64,000 nucleotides of DNA from Amanita rubescens (lineage: Eukaryota > Basidiomycota > Agaricomycetes > Agaricales > Amanitaceae). Location: positions 62,001-126,000 of the forward strand of contig WION01000035.1 in assembly GCA_015039365.1 (NCBI GenBank), read 5' to 3'. The notes below the pieces were generated by a model. The model made no database searches and had not been told where the DNA came from. It was given only the letters and a program-made list of their open reading frames with translations. A program made the translations under genes and the position numbers. This document shows, piece by piece, positions 47,118-59,059 of this stretch. Position 1 is the first letter of the stretch. Each line of letters starts with the position of its first letter.

Positions 47118-49582
47118 TCAAGGAGGTGCGATCCGACCGCCACTGTTGGCCTTTGCTCTCTCCGCCTCCTCCTTTTCCCTCTCCGACCAAACGTTCTGAA
47201 TGAGCGAGTATGTGCTCTCCAAGCTCCTACGTCTCATACTTGGACTAGTTGTCGTCGTACCGAGACTAGCGTTCCGGCTGTGTCTCTTCCTTGCTACCGG
47301 TGAACTTGGACTAGGAGGTGTGGATCTATTTATTACTTGAGACGTGTCGATTCGAGTGAGAGTACCCTTCTCAATAGCGTTCTCAAGTTGCTCGGATACA
47401 CCGTTGGATAGCACAGGAGAAGGTTCTTCTTCTCCTTCATCCAAATCTTCCGAAGGGCTCGATGGTTGCGACATGATTGCCTTTCCTTCTTCGGAATCGG
47501 CATCGTAAAGTTCCGGAGGTAACCGCTCGTTTTCGATATCAGATTTGCGGCTTTTGAAGTAAGTCAATAGACAGCGTACAACCTTTCACGTGAGACGTAC
47601 GCATCGGAAAAGCCGTTAATGGACTCTTTAACATCCTCACTGCTGGAGGCAAGCGTGCTGTATGGCAATTGGTTTGAAGACGATACACTCTTGAGTTCTG
47701 AGACCTTCTCTGATTCTTCTCTACATGCAAATCATGAAGTGAGAGGTTGTCATGATTACCAAGTTTTGCGCACCGTAGCAAAGAAAACACACGAGCCATC
47801 TTGCCAACAGCCATAATTTTATTTTTGATGATTTGTCTGCGTTCATCGTGTGGAGCAAAGGATGGCGAGACCAGCGTCTCCTCGTCGCCTTCCTCCAACT
47901 CTTCTTTAGTGCACGTATTAAGAACAGCCACAAGCATGTCGGTGACTATTCGACGTCAGTGGTTTCGCTGCACTAAAAGGAAAGGCGCACTCTTCTCTCC
48001 TACGAACGGTAAGCTCCAAGTGAAAACGTCCATGAAATTGGGTAACCAATATGGATGAGGGGTGCAATTGAATTGTCTAATGTTCATTATGTTGCTTTCA
48101 TATTTCAGAACAGCGGCTTTATTGTTATAGACGTCAAGGTAATTGGGCGCAGAAAAGATGGTCATGACAGACGGAAAGCCCGTTGCTCTCGTCTTTCGAT
48201 ACATTCGGTAGCTATAATGATTGTTAGAATGTAGTTGGAGTTCGATAGATGTTAGTTATTCACCCTGCATCTTGGGCCTCGTGTGCTCGGATGATTGAGA
48301 GAAGATTGTTTCGTTCCAGGAATTGACAGGCGGCCTGGTATCTATGTAGTATAAGTATTGGATTTAGTATGCGATCGTCAGGTCCTACGTGAAGAAGTAG
48401 GAACATCCGCGGACGTGATTGTGGACAAAACTTTCGTTTGTCTTTTCTGTGCCAAAGTCTTCGACGGGATCAGCCCAAAGAATATCACACATCAATCCGT
48501 GGGTGGGAGGTTCGCGGAATCGATCAAGCTAAGCGTAATCAGACCAAGTTGTACTAGGAGCGGTGAACTTCGGGCGTACTTTACGGATATCATCAAGGGT
48601 ATTCAATTCTGGCGAAAGGCCGCCATGTATGCAGAGAAATTGCTTGTTCATAACTGCCGCCAGAGGAAGGGCACAGAAAGACTCCATGCATGCTTCATAA
48701 ACACGTTCGGTATACTTGTGCTTGCCTGCGATATGATCAAAACTCTTATCCACAAAGGCGGATCAACGATCATCCTCACATTCCAACTTGAAAGTAAAGT
48801 AGTCTGTTAGATGACGACATTCATGATTTCCGCGTAGAAGGAATAGCGTATCCGGGTACCATATTTTCAAAGCCCAAAGGTATAGTACACACTGACGAAT
48901 CGATGTTCAGTTTCTTCGCTCATGGAAATCAAGAACACTTACTTCGATGCTGAAATATCCTCGATCGACATAATCTCCCAGGAAAAGGTATCGTGTGTCT
49001 GCAGGACTGCCGCCAACTTCGAACAGCTTCATCAAGTCATACTGAATTGGTGAAGTTGATATCAACGACGCCACTCGCTGATCACAGGACTTACATATTG
49101 GCCATGGATATCTCCACAGACTGTAGATCGACGTCGTTACGGGTCGATACGCAGCAAGGAATGTCGATAACGCACCAGTTATTGGGGCCTCGACCTCAAG
49201 CACATTCGGTTCTTTGGTTAAAGTTTCGGTTCCTTGCTCGATAATCCAGAGAGCCTGCTCCTCTGTGAGTCGTCCCTCGCGGTAGAAGTGGTTCTTGAGA
49301 AAAGCGATATCGGGCTTCGACCGATCTAGTCCCCGCCTGTTATAGAACTGTTCTGGACTTGGAGTGGACATCGCCGGTGCTTGCACCTGGACAACAATGC
49401 GACAAAGAAAGCTCGTTGAACGAAGCCAGTGAGAAAATTAGAAACGGGCTGACATCTTTGACGACTCGTTCTTGAGTGCTAACGACATCGCCGTTCTCGA
49501 GGGTATGCTGGGTAAAGTCGATGGGGGGTGCGGGGTTCTTGCGTTGAATGTTCTCAATCGCACGCTCGACTTGGGTGCTCAT
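47118..49582 (-). CDS. CNA1: Calcineurin A, Ca2+/calmodulin-dependent Ser/Thr phosphatase catalytic subunit
   Basis: Metallophosphatase of the PP2B type that dephosphorylates Crz1-like factors in Ca2+ stress signalling. Start [20 protein letters not shown] at 49582. Then [20 protein letters not shown], the metal motifs [17 protein letters not shown] and RGNHECRHL (about 48815-48835), [40 protein letters not shown], and [20 protein letters not shown]. The calcineurin-B-binding helix region includes [11 protein letters not shown]. The calmodulin-binding helix is [18 protein letters not shown]. An autoinhibitory-type Ser-rich tail follows ([19 protein letters not shown]), ending SGGRIAPP. The metal-binding and CaM elements I checked are present. 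More than ten introns; joins near 48200-48500 were checked by frame, others by homology. UNC50 ends 155 bases upstream on the same strand. Confidence 0.96.
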
Positions 49583-49737
49583 CACTGAAAGATGTGAGTT
49601 GCGAATGCCGTCAAAGCCCCAGTGGTGAAAGTGGAAGAGGAACAACCTGGAACAACTAGCGTATTATTATCCAGTACAAGAAAACGTGATCATGACCAAT
49701 TGTTCCAAATCCGCATTGATGGTCGCTATATATCATC

Positions 49738-50872
49738 CTACGAGCCAAAGTAGGCGCGTAGAGCATGCTTGGCTACATTAAACCCAAGGAGTGATAGTAC
49801 GTAGGCAATAAATAGAGGTAATAGCGGAGATAACAGAAGCTCGGAACGAACAAGGAAAGGAAGCGCTGTTGGGGAGGCATCACTTGTAAGTTAACAACGC
49901 CAGACTTACGCTTTGTACTTACCATTAAGGCCTAGGTATATGCCATAGGTATATTGCGCAAACCTGCACGATCATTAAGCCGACGACAGGTTTGAGTAAA
50001 TAATGCACGCACGCGGCTAGATAGAGCGTGTTGCCAACCCATAGGCATACCCAATTATCTTTCATGACAATGGGTACGAGAAATAGTTGTGCAAGGTAAA
50101 GAGTAAGATATAAAGGAAAGAACGCGTTTGTATGGACGTCAAACGCATACGCCCACTCAACACGAGAGTCAGCAGGTGTTGAATGCGTTGGTGGTGACAA
50201 CAGCAATTGGTTAGAAAAGAACCTGGTTTGACAATCACAAACAAGTTCGTCAGGAACATATAGAATCTTACCATAGGATACTCGCTATGATTATTCCTGA
50301 AAGAAGGTAGTCTCGTAATATCATGAGGACAGTTAATTTTATCGTGTCGAATATGCTATATGAATACACAACCGCCCACGCAATGGCAGATACTGCAAAG
50401 AGACACATTAGTTCTTGCGGTACTTGCGAAGCTGTACGAACCGGATAGACATGTGGCGATTAGAACGAGTATAGCAGGGTCGTCTCTCGCCCACGTATTT
50501 TTTGTTTCTAGCAAAAAATTAAATGGATATATACAAGCACTAGATCTTGCACCAACGTTTGTGGAAGTAAACGTTTCTGTACCTACGGGAAATATCAGAC
50601 TAGACGATGAGGTTAAACGAGTCTCCCACACTCACACTCGTCTAGGGGATAGGCACAGATAAGTCAACTGCCATGCAGCTAACTCAAAGTCCTGTTGTAA
50701 GCAGAGTCAGGTGATAAGACGTCCGGCGCGAAGCAAGTAATAACGATACCATTTGATGGAATCGGTGCAAACGCCTAAATATCAGGGGAACGCGGTGCGA
50801 GAAAGGGCGGGGAGCACGACTTGAAAACCCATCTTCTATAGGGTACGCTGTTGCCGAGGTTGAGAGCACCAT
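49738..50872 (-). CDS. UNC50: UNC-50 family Golgi membrane protein
   Basis: Multi-pass Golgi protein linked to vesicle traffic (Gmh1 in yeast). Start MVLSTSATAYPIEDGFSSRA at 50872. A short intron precedes the family block DFELAAWQLTYLCLSPRRV, then YRNVYFHKQTKNTWARDDPA and ILVLIATCLS. Later exons carry HVEWAYAFDVHTNAFFPLYL-type sequence (RVEWAYAFDVHTNAFF), VMKDNWVCLWVGNTLYLAA, IYLGLNALPFLVRSELLL, and FNVAKHALRAYFGS before the stop at 49738. Several hydrophobic helices are evident. One middle exon (about 50280-50420) is only roughly placed. It diverges from the WW-domain gene, with 145 bases between start codons. Confidence 0.93.
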
Positions 50873-51017
50873 ATGGACCTAAGGGCCGGACTTGTCCGCT
50901 AGCATACGATAATACAAGCGCCGCCATATATTTCAAGCGGAGATTGAATCATTTCAAACATCAAAAACCCTCGCCATTAATTACATTACACCTTTCACAA
51001 ATCCGAGGGCTCAAATC

Positions 51018-54000
51018 ATGGAAGAAGAAAACGAGGTCCTTGACTGGGGCAACGAGGAAGATGAACATGACCAATACAATTCTCAGCTCCCAGAGGATGC
51101 AGATGATGCAGTGTCTCTAGGCGACGAAGAAGATGGGCAAGCTTTCTATGCCCAACAGTTTCCAGAGAATGCAAATGGTGGTCCAGCGCTTACGAGGGGA
51201 AGTGACTGTGAACATGTAGATCGTCCTGATTATCTGGAAATGAGCGTTAACCAATTTTTCCAACCACAGCACCAAGATTCTCAAAGCAGCTCTCTGACTC
51301 AAGCAACTACGCCGAATCAAAAAGAGTCTCCCAAGCGTTCACAACCTTTCCTACAGCCCAGGCTTACTCATGCTCTCCCTCCTAAACCAGTTGCATCGAC
51401 TATGCCATACATACCTCCTTCTCACCCTTCCATTGTCGAAGCCACCGCCATGTCAGCTCGGACACGGGACCACAAAAGAAATACGACCACTGAAAAGACG
51501 TCTCACTACAAGGAATCTCTTCCTCCAGACTGGGAAATACGTTATCCCCGTAGCGGGGGTCGGACTTACTACTATTACAACATAGTGACTCATGAGTCAA
51601 CATGGTATCCCCCCGTAAGTAATCTCATTTCTCTTTGATAATCATTCGGCAACAGTAGCACTCTGGAGGTCATTTTACTGACCCCCGTTTTCAAGGGTTC
51701 TCCTCCACCTAATCGAGCAAAACCTGGGTCTACTTCTACCAAGGTTCCTTCAGTTACTAGCTATGGGTCTTCCGCGCTCAGTTACGAGGATCGCCATTAC
51801 CGGCCTGGTTCTCCTAACACTCGACACGACGATCGGGTGAATGACGGACCTGACTTGAGGCCTACCGAACGTGAACACACGCCCCCAAAGTCGCCTCGTG
51901 CGCGTGGTCGTGCTCGTTCGGCTTCACCTTCTCCCGTTATTCAACGTCAATCTCCTTCAGAGATTCGAGATAGAAACCGGTCAACTCACTCTAACCGCAG
52001 TGCAGACACGAGAGGAGATTTCTCTGGTCAAGCCAGGGATCGTGATATTCCCGTCGTTGATTCTTCTGCATCACATTGGGCTACCTCTTCCAAGGCGCAC
52101 GATGACTCAAGTGGACAGGCTAATCGCGAGTCTCAACATATACAGTACAGCTCTACTGGCGCAACCGGAGAATCTTCTACTGAAGATGGATTAATATTGC
52201 ACAGGAGCCATAGTTCTAGAGGACGCAACCGCGAACGTGAATCAGTACCCAGCGGCGCTGATGGCCGCCATGACCTTAGCCAAGGCCAGAACTTACCCGC
52301 TTCCAGTACGTTGTCCGCCTCCAATCATCTCCCTCTCCACCCCTCGTACCATCGCATGGCAGCGTGCACTGCACTTGTGCAAAGCGCGATTGCTTCCTGG
52401 GTTCTCCCAATGGGCTTGGTTAAGACGCTGCGCTTCTGTTGCTACCTTCATGTATACGTGTTACTGGCCTCCATATGTCCCACCGATTCAATGGCGCTCG
52501 TCTTGGACCCTATACGCTTGTTTCCTATTTCTCTCTTTCCCCTTTCATAACATGTCGTTTGTGCTCCCCAATCTCCTTTGACACTTCTTCTCTCCTTCCA
52601 CAGGGCATCATTCACCACCTCCGCACCACGACCGCGAATGGATACCTGCACGACGCGAGCAGCGTGGGTCGGAGCCTGCACAGCAGCCGAGTCTCTTTCC
52701 GGCCAAAGTCGAATCGGTTCCACGTGCCAGCGTTGCTTCTCCTGCTCCCCGACGTGATAGGCCTTCTCGGTTTGATCAGCCTTTGCCGACGTCAGTACAA
52801 TCGGTTCCTTCTGCAACTGTTCCCGGACCCGCAAGCATGACCGATCCGGCACCTATGCACCCTCGCGGACGCGACCTCCATCACTCAGAGGATGCAAAAG
52901 CTTATGCACGACCGGTTGAACGACAGACAGAACACGAAGCCTTGACTTCTTCATCTCAGGTGCCTGTTGACGGTACAAGAGCCGCATATATTGACGATCG
53001 CTCAACGCATGACGATCATCTGCAACAAGTGTCAGATGTCGACCCTCAACACACCAGCCCGGTTCCAGATCGACCAGGACCCTCCTCACGTACGTATAAT
53101 CCTGCAACTCCTATCGAGCGCATACCCACCTTGTTCACGTTCCCATCTAAACTAAATGCATTTCCTGAATGTTCTTGGTTGATCAATCCTCTCCTATCAT
53201 CCTTTCACAGGTCGCAAAAGAGCTCCATTACCTCCTCAAGCCGCTAGTTTTCGTGAAGAAGCGCTTAGACGGAGAGATGAACCACCAAGGCCCTCCGCTA
53301 CCCGCCCTCCGCCTTCACAGACGAGTGTTCTTTTCCCATCGGGTCTCCGAGAACAACAGCGTCCAGGATATCAATACTACTGGCCTACCTCACGGTCCTC
53401 GCCAGTCCGCTCCTCCCCCTAGGGTCGACTCAGAGGCTATACGCCGCCGGCCGCGATCGGTTAGCCGTCCTCGCTACACCGATGGTACTGGGAGGGAAAG
53501 GACTTTGAGTACGGATTATAGCGGATCCGGGAGTGGTTATTCCCAAGCGCAAGCTCATACACCCACTGACGTGCCTATGGACGTTGATGTTGACAGCCTT
53601 CCTTCTAGTTCTTCTAGGGTTCCACCCACTCCTCTGCCAGATCTCAGTAACGATTTAGCCCATAAGCTACCAAACAGAACTCCTGTACCTGACACCGCAG
53701 CAAGTGCCTCATCGTCGGATGCCTTCGTAGTGTATCCTGGTGATGAGAAGAGAAGGGATAGGATTGGGGTAACAGAGCAGTCACCTGGGAGCAGGCAAGA
53801 TTTTCTCCCGAGAAATCAGCGTGCCATCTACGACGGAACCGACAGACATGTGGTATATGCTGCTACTCCGATGCCCCCCCGCCACTTTCTCATCTCGTAA
53901 TTGTCATTTAGCCCCGCCGTGAAACCCGCAATCATACGAACGACATCCACAGACCCGGGCCAACTGGATTTACGCCAAGGCTCACGGGGCCCAACAGTGT

Positions 54001-55640
54001 GCCTATTGGCGCTCGACGTCAGGATACTGGCTCTCGCCTGCCTGACGTTGTCCCGCACCCCCCCGAGTCACCAATAAGGAACCCCAAACCACTTCCTCCC
54101 CTGCCACCCGGGAAAGAATCTTACGAGCGTGTATGTCAATAACAATCTCTACCGTCCTATCCTAACCTATAAAATTAGCCCGTATATGATGCCAAGGCCG
54201 CCGTAGATAGCTATAGGGCACCCCAACATGATAATGCTGGGACACACCAACGTCGACAGAGGGATAGCCCACCGGTACGTGCTGAATCACTTGCCATATA
54301 ATCGTTATTTACATCGTTTATCTACCTGAAGCCTCACAAACGCGATTATCCATCGCCGAGCCCTACTACTGCGAACATCAAAGATATTCGTCGAGATCCT
54401 CATCCTCGTGAACGCGTAAGTCTGATTAACATGTCAAGCCAAATGTTATCTCAAATCAGCTCTCTAGTCCCGTTTCGACCAGCCATTGCGAGAAGGCAGA
54501 GTACCGCAATCGTACGAGAGACCAGCTCCTGAAACGCAGGCTCGAGCTGCGCCACCACCACTACCTCGCGAGCCCACCCCATCTAAACAAATACCAGTGC
54601 CTGATAGGAGTCATCAGCCAACGAGATCAGTAGATGAACCCCAATCACCTCGCGCTAAATTATTGGCGGCGAAGGAGAAAATAGATCAACAGCATCGGCT
54701 GCGAAAAGAGGAACTGCATCAAGCTGAAGGTTTCCGCCAGTCTAAGCCCTCGCCAACCCCAACGCAAGAATCACAAGACAAAAGCATTGCAGAGGACCGA
54801 CTACGTAACCTGCGACTCCAAGAACATCATCCTGACGATCGACAGCCCCCTAGACCACCCTCACCCCAGCTATTACCAGCGAAGGGAAGAGAAGACGCTA
54901 GGCCATCCCTCTTAAAGCGCCGACCCGGTCTCCCAGATGCGCAGGCGGACCATCCTGTGAGTCATGGCTCCGCCGAACAATGGGACCGTCGTGAAGGACA
55001 TGCCACCCGCTTTGACAATGCTCACGATACTCGACATGAAGTCCAGAAAAATATCCACCCAATCTCGTTATCAAACGTTGTCGTCCCTGCCAAACGCAAT
55101 TCTCATGAGCCACACCGACCAGAACGCCCTCCTCCGAGCCACACCGCGCTTGTGAATGCAGCTCTCTCCGCAGAACGCCGGACAAGATGGGGTGCTCCGG
55201 TGTCAGCCGTTGGCCCTGAACGGTCAGATAATCAGAGACCTGGTCCGATAGACAAGTACGAGCCTACGCCTGCTGAAAACTCATCTGGGCCGCCTCCACG
55301 CCGTCGTCCACAGCTACGCTTGGCCAAGGATGACCCCCAGCTCGGCGAGTCTAGCCGAGCGCACGAGGTTCCAACTGGGCCGCCGCCGCGTGCAGAGTAC
55401 GAGAAGGCTCCGCCAACCTCTCGTCGACTGTTGGACAGATTGTCGCTGGACCCTGCGATGCCGACTAACGATCAGTCACTTTGGGACAGGGTGCAAAAGC
55501 GTGATCGGAATGAGGTGGATCATCCTATGGATGCTTATGAAGCTGAGGCCATGAGTGGGGCTGGTGAACCTGCCGTGAAGAGACCTCGTCGGCGATCCAA
55601 CAAACCAAGGAGGAACAGACGAGGTGGTGCTCCCCCTTGA
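51018..55640 (+). CDS. WW-domain protein with a long disordered Ser/Arg/Pro-rich tail; one frame break
   Basis: Start MEEENEVLDWGNEEDEHDQY, an acidic N-terminus, then a WW domain: LPPDWEIRYPRSGGRTYYYY then NIVTHESTWYPP, with both Trp positions and the YYY core present. WW domains bind Pro-rich ligands. Further exons are low-complexity: RARGRARSASPSPVIQRQSP, REWIPARREQRGSEP, RKRAPLPPQAAS, PLPPLPPGKESYER, and SPRAKLLAAKEKIDQQHRLR. The C-terminus is basic (KRPRRRSNKPRRNRRGG). An RS-like tail plus WW is typical of splicing or transcription-linked proteins, so a nuclear role is likely but not shown. One intron near 52310-52603 is about 290 bases, far longer than the others. The frame shifts one base in a C-run near 53414-53421 (PVRSSP to RVDSEAIRRR). 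At least six introns. Confidence 0.85.
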
Positions 55641-55836
55641 AACGCCTTTCGATCTTGTACAAAGCCTACTTTTTTCTTGAATCCAACGCAGATGTTTGCT
55701 ACTATTCTACTGTGCTACTTGTCCATATTCCTAGTATCTGATAAGTTTGTCTCACGTCGTCTAATTATCTGCATCGGTGGGGTATCATAGGTTGCAGATG
55801 TTATATACGTATCTATCCAAAGTCCAATACTCCACC

Positions 55837-57672
55837 CTAGTGGGTATTCACTATTTTTAAGAGTTCTTCCATGGTCATTACTGTGTTCTGATCAATCGCT
55901 CCCTGGATGCTTGTAGGGCTACCCATTTGAACGTCCTTCATGTGCTAAACGGAGTGGTAAACTCGCATGTCAGGAAGATTACAAGTGGACGAACCTGTCT
56001 GAAAGCTTCTTGCCTAAATTCATGCGTCACATAATCTAGGTCCTCCCGCGGCATCCACCATTCCAAAAACAGGAAGAAAAGGCAGTCAACAATGAGTATG
56101 ATGGTATAAATAGGGCCCACAAATGGGCCGAGCTCCATCGTCCTGCAAAGTGAAAGAGCTGGTCAACAACAACTCTTCGAGGAGGAAGCTTGCTGACCGT
56201 TGCATTCTTTCCCATAGCTCAATCTGTCTTGATTTCATAACAGAATTGTAGACGGCCTCTGTTCTGGTAGCGACTTGCGCCCAATCATAAAACGTCTTGA
56301 TCCGCTCATGCGCACGATAAGGATCGTGTTGACCCGCGGAGACGATTTGAACGGCATCGGATATCGCACGGATTATGTCTGAAACGTGGTTTCACGCTCA
56401 AATTCCGGATGAACAAAAGTCTCCTACCATCCGCGTTCGGTTCAGCAAAGCTGATTAGGTCTTTTGGTAGAATTTCAGGTACGCCACCAACCCTAGTCGA
56501 GACAACGTAGAGGCCCGCACAGGCTGCTTCAAGAATCGCAATTCCAAACGACTCGGTTAGCGATGTGTTCATGAAGATTGAGCCTCGAGCTAATACCTAT
56601 TATCCGGCCAACAGATTAGGTACGGATCCAAAAGTCCAAAATTCGCTTACAGACGAAACGTCCTCATGACGCACAGAGCCTAAAAGCTCAATTCTATCTT
56701 GCAACCTGTGCTTTTCTCGCATCTGCAGTAGCTCAATGAGCTTAGGGACCATCACCTCCTGGATAGATTGATGAGCGAAAAATACATGCATTAACTGATA
56801 AAATAGCACCTATAACGAAGTTGACATTTGGAAAAGACGCGCATATGCGAGGTGCCTGTTGCGATTAAAAGGTCTATCCCTTTCCGATATGCTAAACGAG
56901 ATAGTACTACAATAGTGACTGATTACCCATTAGCGAAAAAATGAAGGTCTGAGCATCGACACATCTTACTTGTGCCCGATAATTTCGGTGGATGTGGTTT
57001 AAATTGGTCGGCAACCAGAGCATTGGGTATAACGGAGACATTCTTCCGTACCGTCAACTTGGACGGATCTGAACCGTCTCTCTCGTATAACTGTCCTCGT
57101 AGGACGGTATTTTCGCGTCTAGTATCACTATGAGATGACATATGAACGTGTTTAATAAGTCTTACCCTGTATGAGAAACACAAATGACCGCATCTACATG
57201 TTTCAGTGTACCAACTAAAAGTTTGTTGGTCAAGATGCTGGCAGCATCTTCGAACCCGAACAAACTATGATCCGTGAAAACGGTACGTATACCCATTAGA
57301 TGCTGCGTGTAAGATGCCTTCGTGGCCGATCGAAGACAGGCTAGCATGGGCGTGAATGAGGTGGATGTGCTCCCGCAATAGTATGGTACGGAGATAGGGT
57401 AGGGAAGTGAAAAAGTTTGGGAGCGTCGCGGAGGAAGCGATTGGCAGAAATGGGAGGTAATAAACTTTAAGTCCAGGCAATAACCAACGGATTCCAATGC
57501 GGTCGCCGTGACTGTGTGTGATGACAATCACCTACGAGGCTACATTGACATCCAGTCACAACATACACATCTTGAGACTCACTTTATGCCCTTTACGAAT
57601 CAGATTCGAACTTAGCATATAGATGTGATTCTCTACACCGCCGACAGCGGGGTAAAAAAAGTCGGATATCAT
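55837..57672 (-). CDS. SPT14: PIG-A/Spt14, GlcNAc-phosphatidylinositol synthase catalytic subunit
   Basis: GT4-family glycosyltransferase that starts GPI-anchor synthesis on the cytosolic side of the ER. Exon at 57672 reads [20 protein letters not shown], then [70 protein letters not shown], and [20 protein letters not shown]. Later, [13 protein letters not shown] leads to the nucleotide-sugar motif [17 protein letters not shown] (E-x7-E). The C-terminal anchor is [20 protein letters not shown], then [11 protein letters not shown] last exon after the 55938 region ends KIVNTH at 55837. The ATG chosen is preceded by TCTTAG, so a tiny 5' exon may exist upstream. Convergent with the WW gene (196-base gap). 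Confidence 0.95.
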
Positions 57673-58112
57673 GCTAAGAGCCAACGATCAGCTAGTCAAA
57701 TTCACGCAGGAAAAGGATACGCACGCAATCGAGAGGTTCTCCTGCATATTTTCTCCGTAATGTACAGGATAGAAAGCCAACCGTCGAACATCTGGGTAAC
57801 AATTAGTAGGGCAACTTGGGTGACGGCGAAAGCCAAGCCGGCCCAACGGTTAGTCACCGAGTCAACTTTCAACGGTCACGGTCAGTTCAGTCATGAATAC
57901 GATGACCTACGTCTATCTAGCCATGTAAGTTGTGCTTAGATTCCGTACGTGACACTGAGCTTAGCAATGACATTGAATAGCGCTAAATAATTTACGTATT
58001 TTTCCTTTTACCGGTTACAAGGCCCGAACCTGCACATCACGCGACAAACGCACCCACAACCCTAGGCGGAACTTGACTCGAGCGCGAAGGACCCTAGGAA
58101 GGTATTATCACC
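57673..58112. other. Divergent promoter region
   Basis: 440 bases between PIG-A and the Nudix gene. The open frame 57625-57939 shows no domain; it may include an undetected first PIG-A exon. Nothing else seen. Confidence 0.45.
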
Positions 58113-58980
58113 ATGTCGTTACCCGAGTCGAACGTACCACCTGGATTTCAGTCTGGTCTGAAGGTTCATGTCAGCGGTGGTGGCGAAAACACGGAATGGT
58201 TCAGTTTCGAAAAGAAAAAGGGCTATACCAACGCGTTCATAATATGCGGTGCAAAGGCAATATACCTTTTTTTTCTGTCATACTTGGCACCATATTCACG
58301 TTTTTCTCCATGTATGCTACAGATACTACTCGGATACAAGAAGCGAGGATTCGGGAAAGGATTGTGAGCTTTTCCCCCTTACGATTCACTATTTCTGAAA
58401 GTCCTGATGACAAACCGCTTGGATAGGTTCAACGGTTTCGGTACGTCTAGCCAATGCAGTATTTATACAAAATTCCGACCTTCCGTAAGGCGGCAAAGTG
58501 GAGCCTGGAGAAACACCCCTACAAGCGGCGAAGCGTGAGCTACAGGTAGAGATTAATTTTTCTTCATTCATGCCCTCACAAACTTGTTCTAGGAAGAGGC
58601 AGGAATACAGGCACCCTTGGTACATGCGGGAGAACTCCTCTTCGTACTCGAAGGAAATCCAGTCGCGTTCCACATTGACGTTTTTCGTGCCGATGAATAT
58701 TCTGGCTATATAACAGAGTAAGCATTATGGACCCTACATTGAAACTTGAAGCCTCACTTTTCTCAGGTCAGACGAAATGCGGCCGCAGTGGTTCGATATA
58801 GGTGAAGCTGAAGCGGCAACAGGAACCGAGCACCAGCCGATACCATACAGCGAAATGTGGGAAGACGATGTTTACTGGTTCCCTTTGCTCTTTGAGCGCA
58901 AGTCCTTCTTTGGGAGAGCCGATTTCGTGCGGAACGGAGAGCAATACACCATTCACCGATGGTGGTTTGGCACGGAATAA
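58113..58980 (+). CDS. Nudix hydrolase, MTH1/NUDT1-like (oxidised purine nucleoside triphosphatase)
   Basis: Sanitises oxidised dNTPs such as 8-oxo-dGTP to the monophosphate, preventing misincorporation. Start MSLPESNVPPGFQSGLKVHV; then KKGYTNAFIICGAK, ILLGYKKRGFGKGL, FNGFGGKVEPGETPLQAAKR, and ELQ spliced to EEAGIQAPLVHAGELLFVLE. Together these give a full Nudix box G-x5-E-x7-REL-x-EE-x-G, interrupted by an intron between REL-Q and EEAG. The C-terminal part matches MTH1: SDEMRPQWFDIGE then YSEMWEDDVYWFPLLFERK (W/D substrate-pocket residues) and FFGRADF. Five exons; the third is short. The family's usual Trp before NGFGG is Phe here. It ends 79 bases from the convergent D-amino-acid oxidase. 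Confidence 0.92.
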
Positions 58981-59059
58981 CCCAGGCGGTTATAACATCA
59001 TCTATACCTTCATGACACTAAATTAGATCTATGCATAGACTATCTAACCAAGTGTCACT

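Noticed and set aside
5201..53421. Genome-wide programmed +1 frameshifting, as in some ciliates
   Set aside because: The nine sites lack a shared slippery codon or stop context; only two coincide with in-frame stops. Insertion errors explain them more simply.
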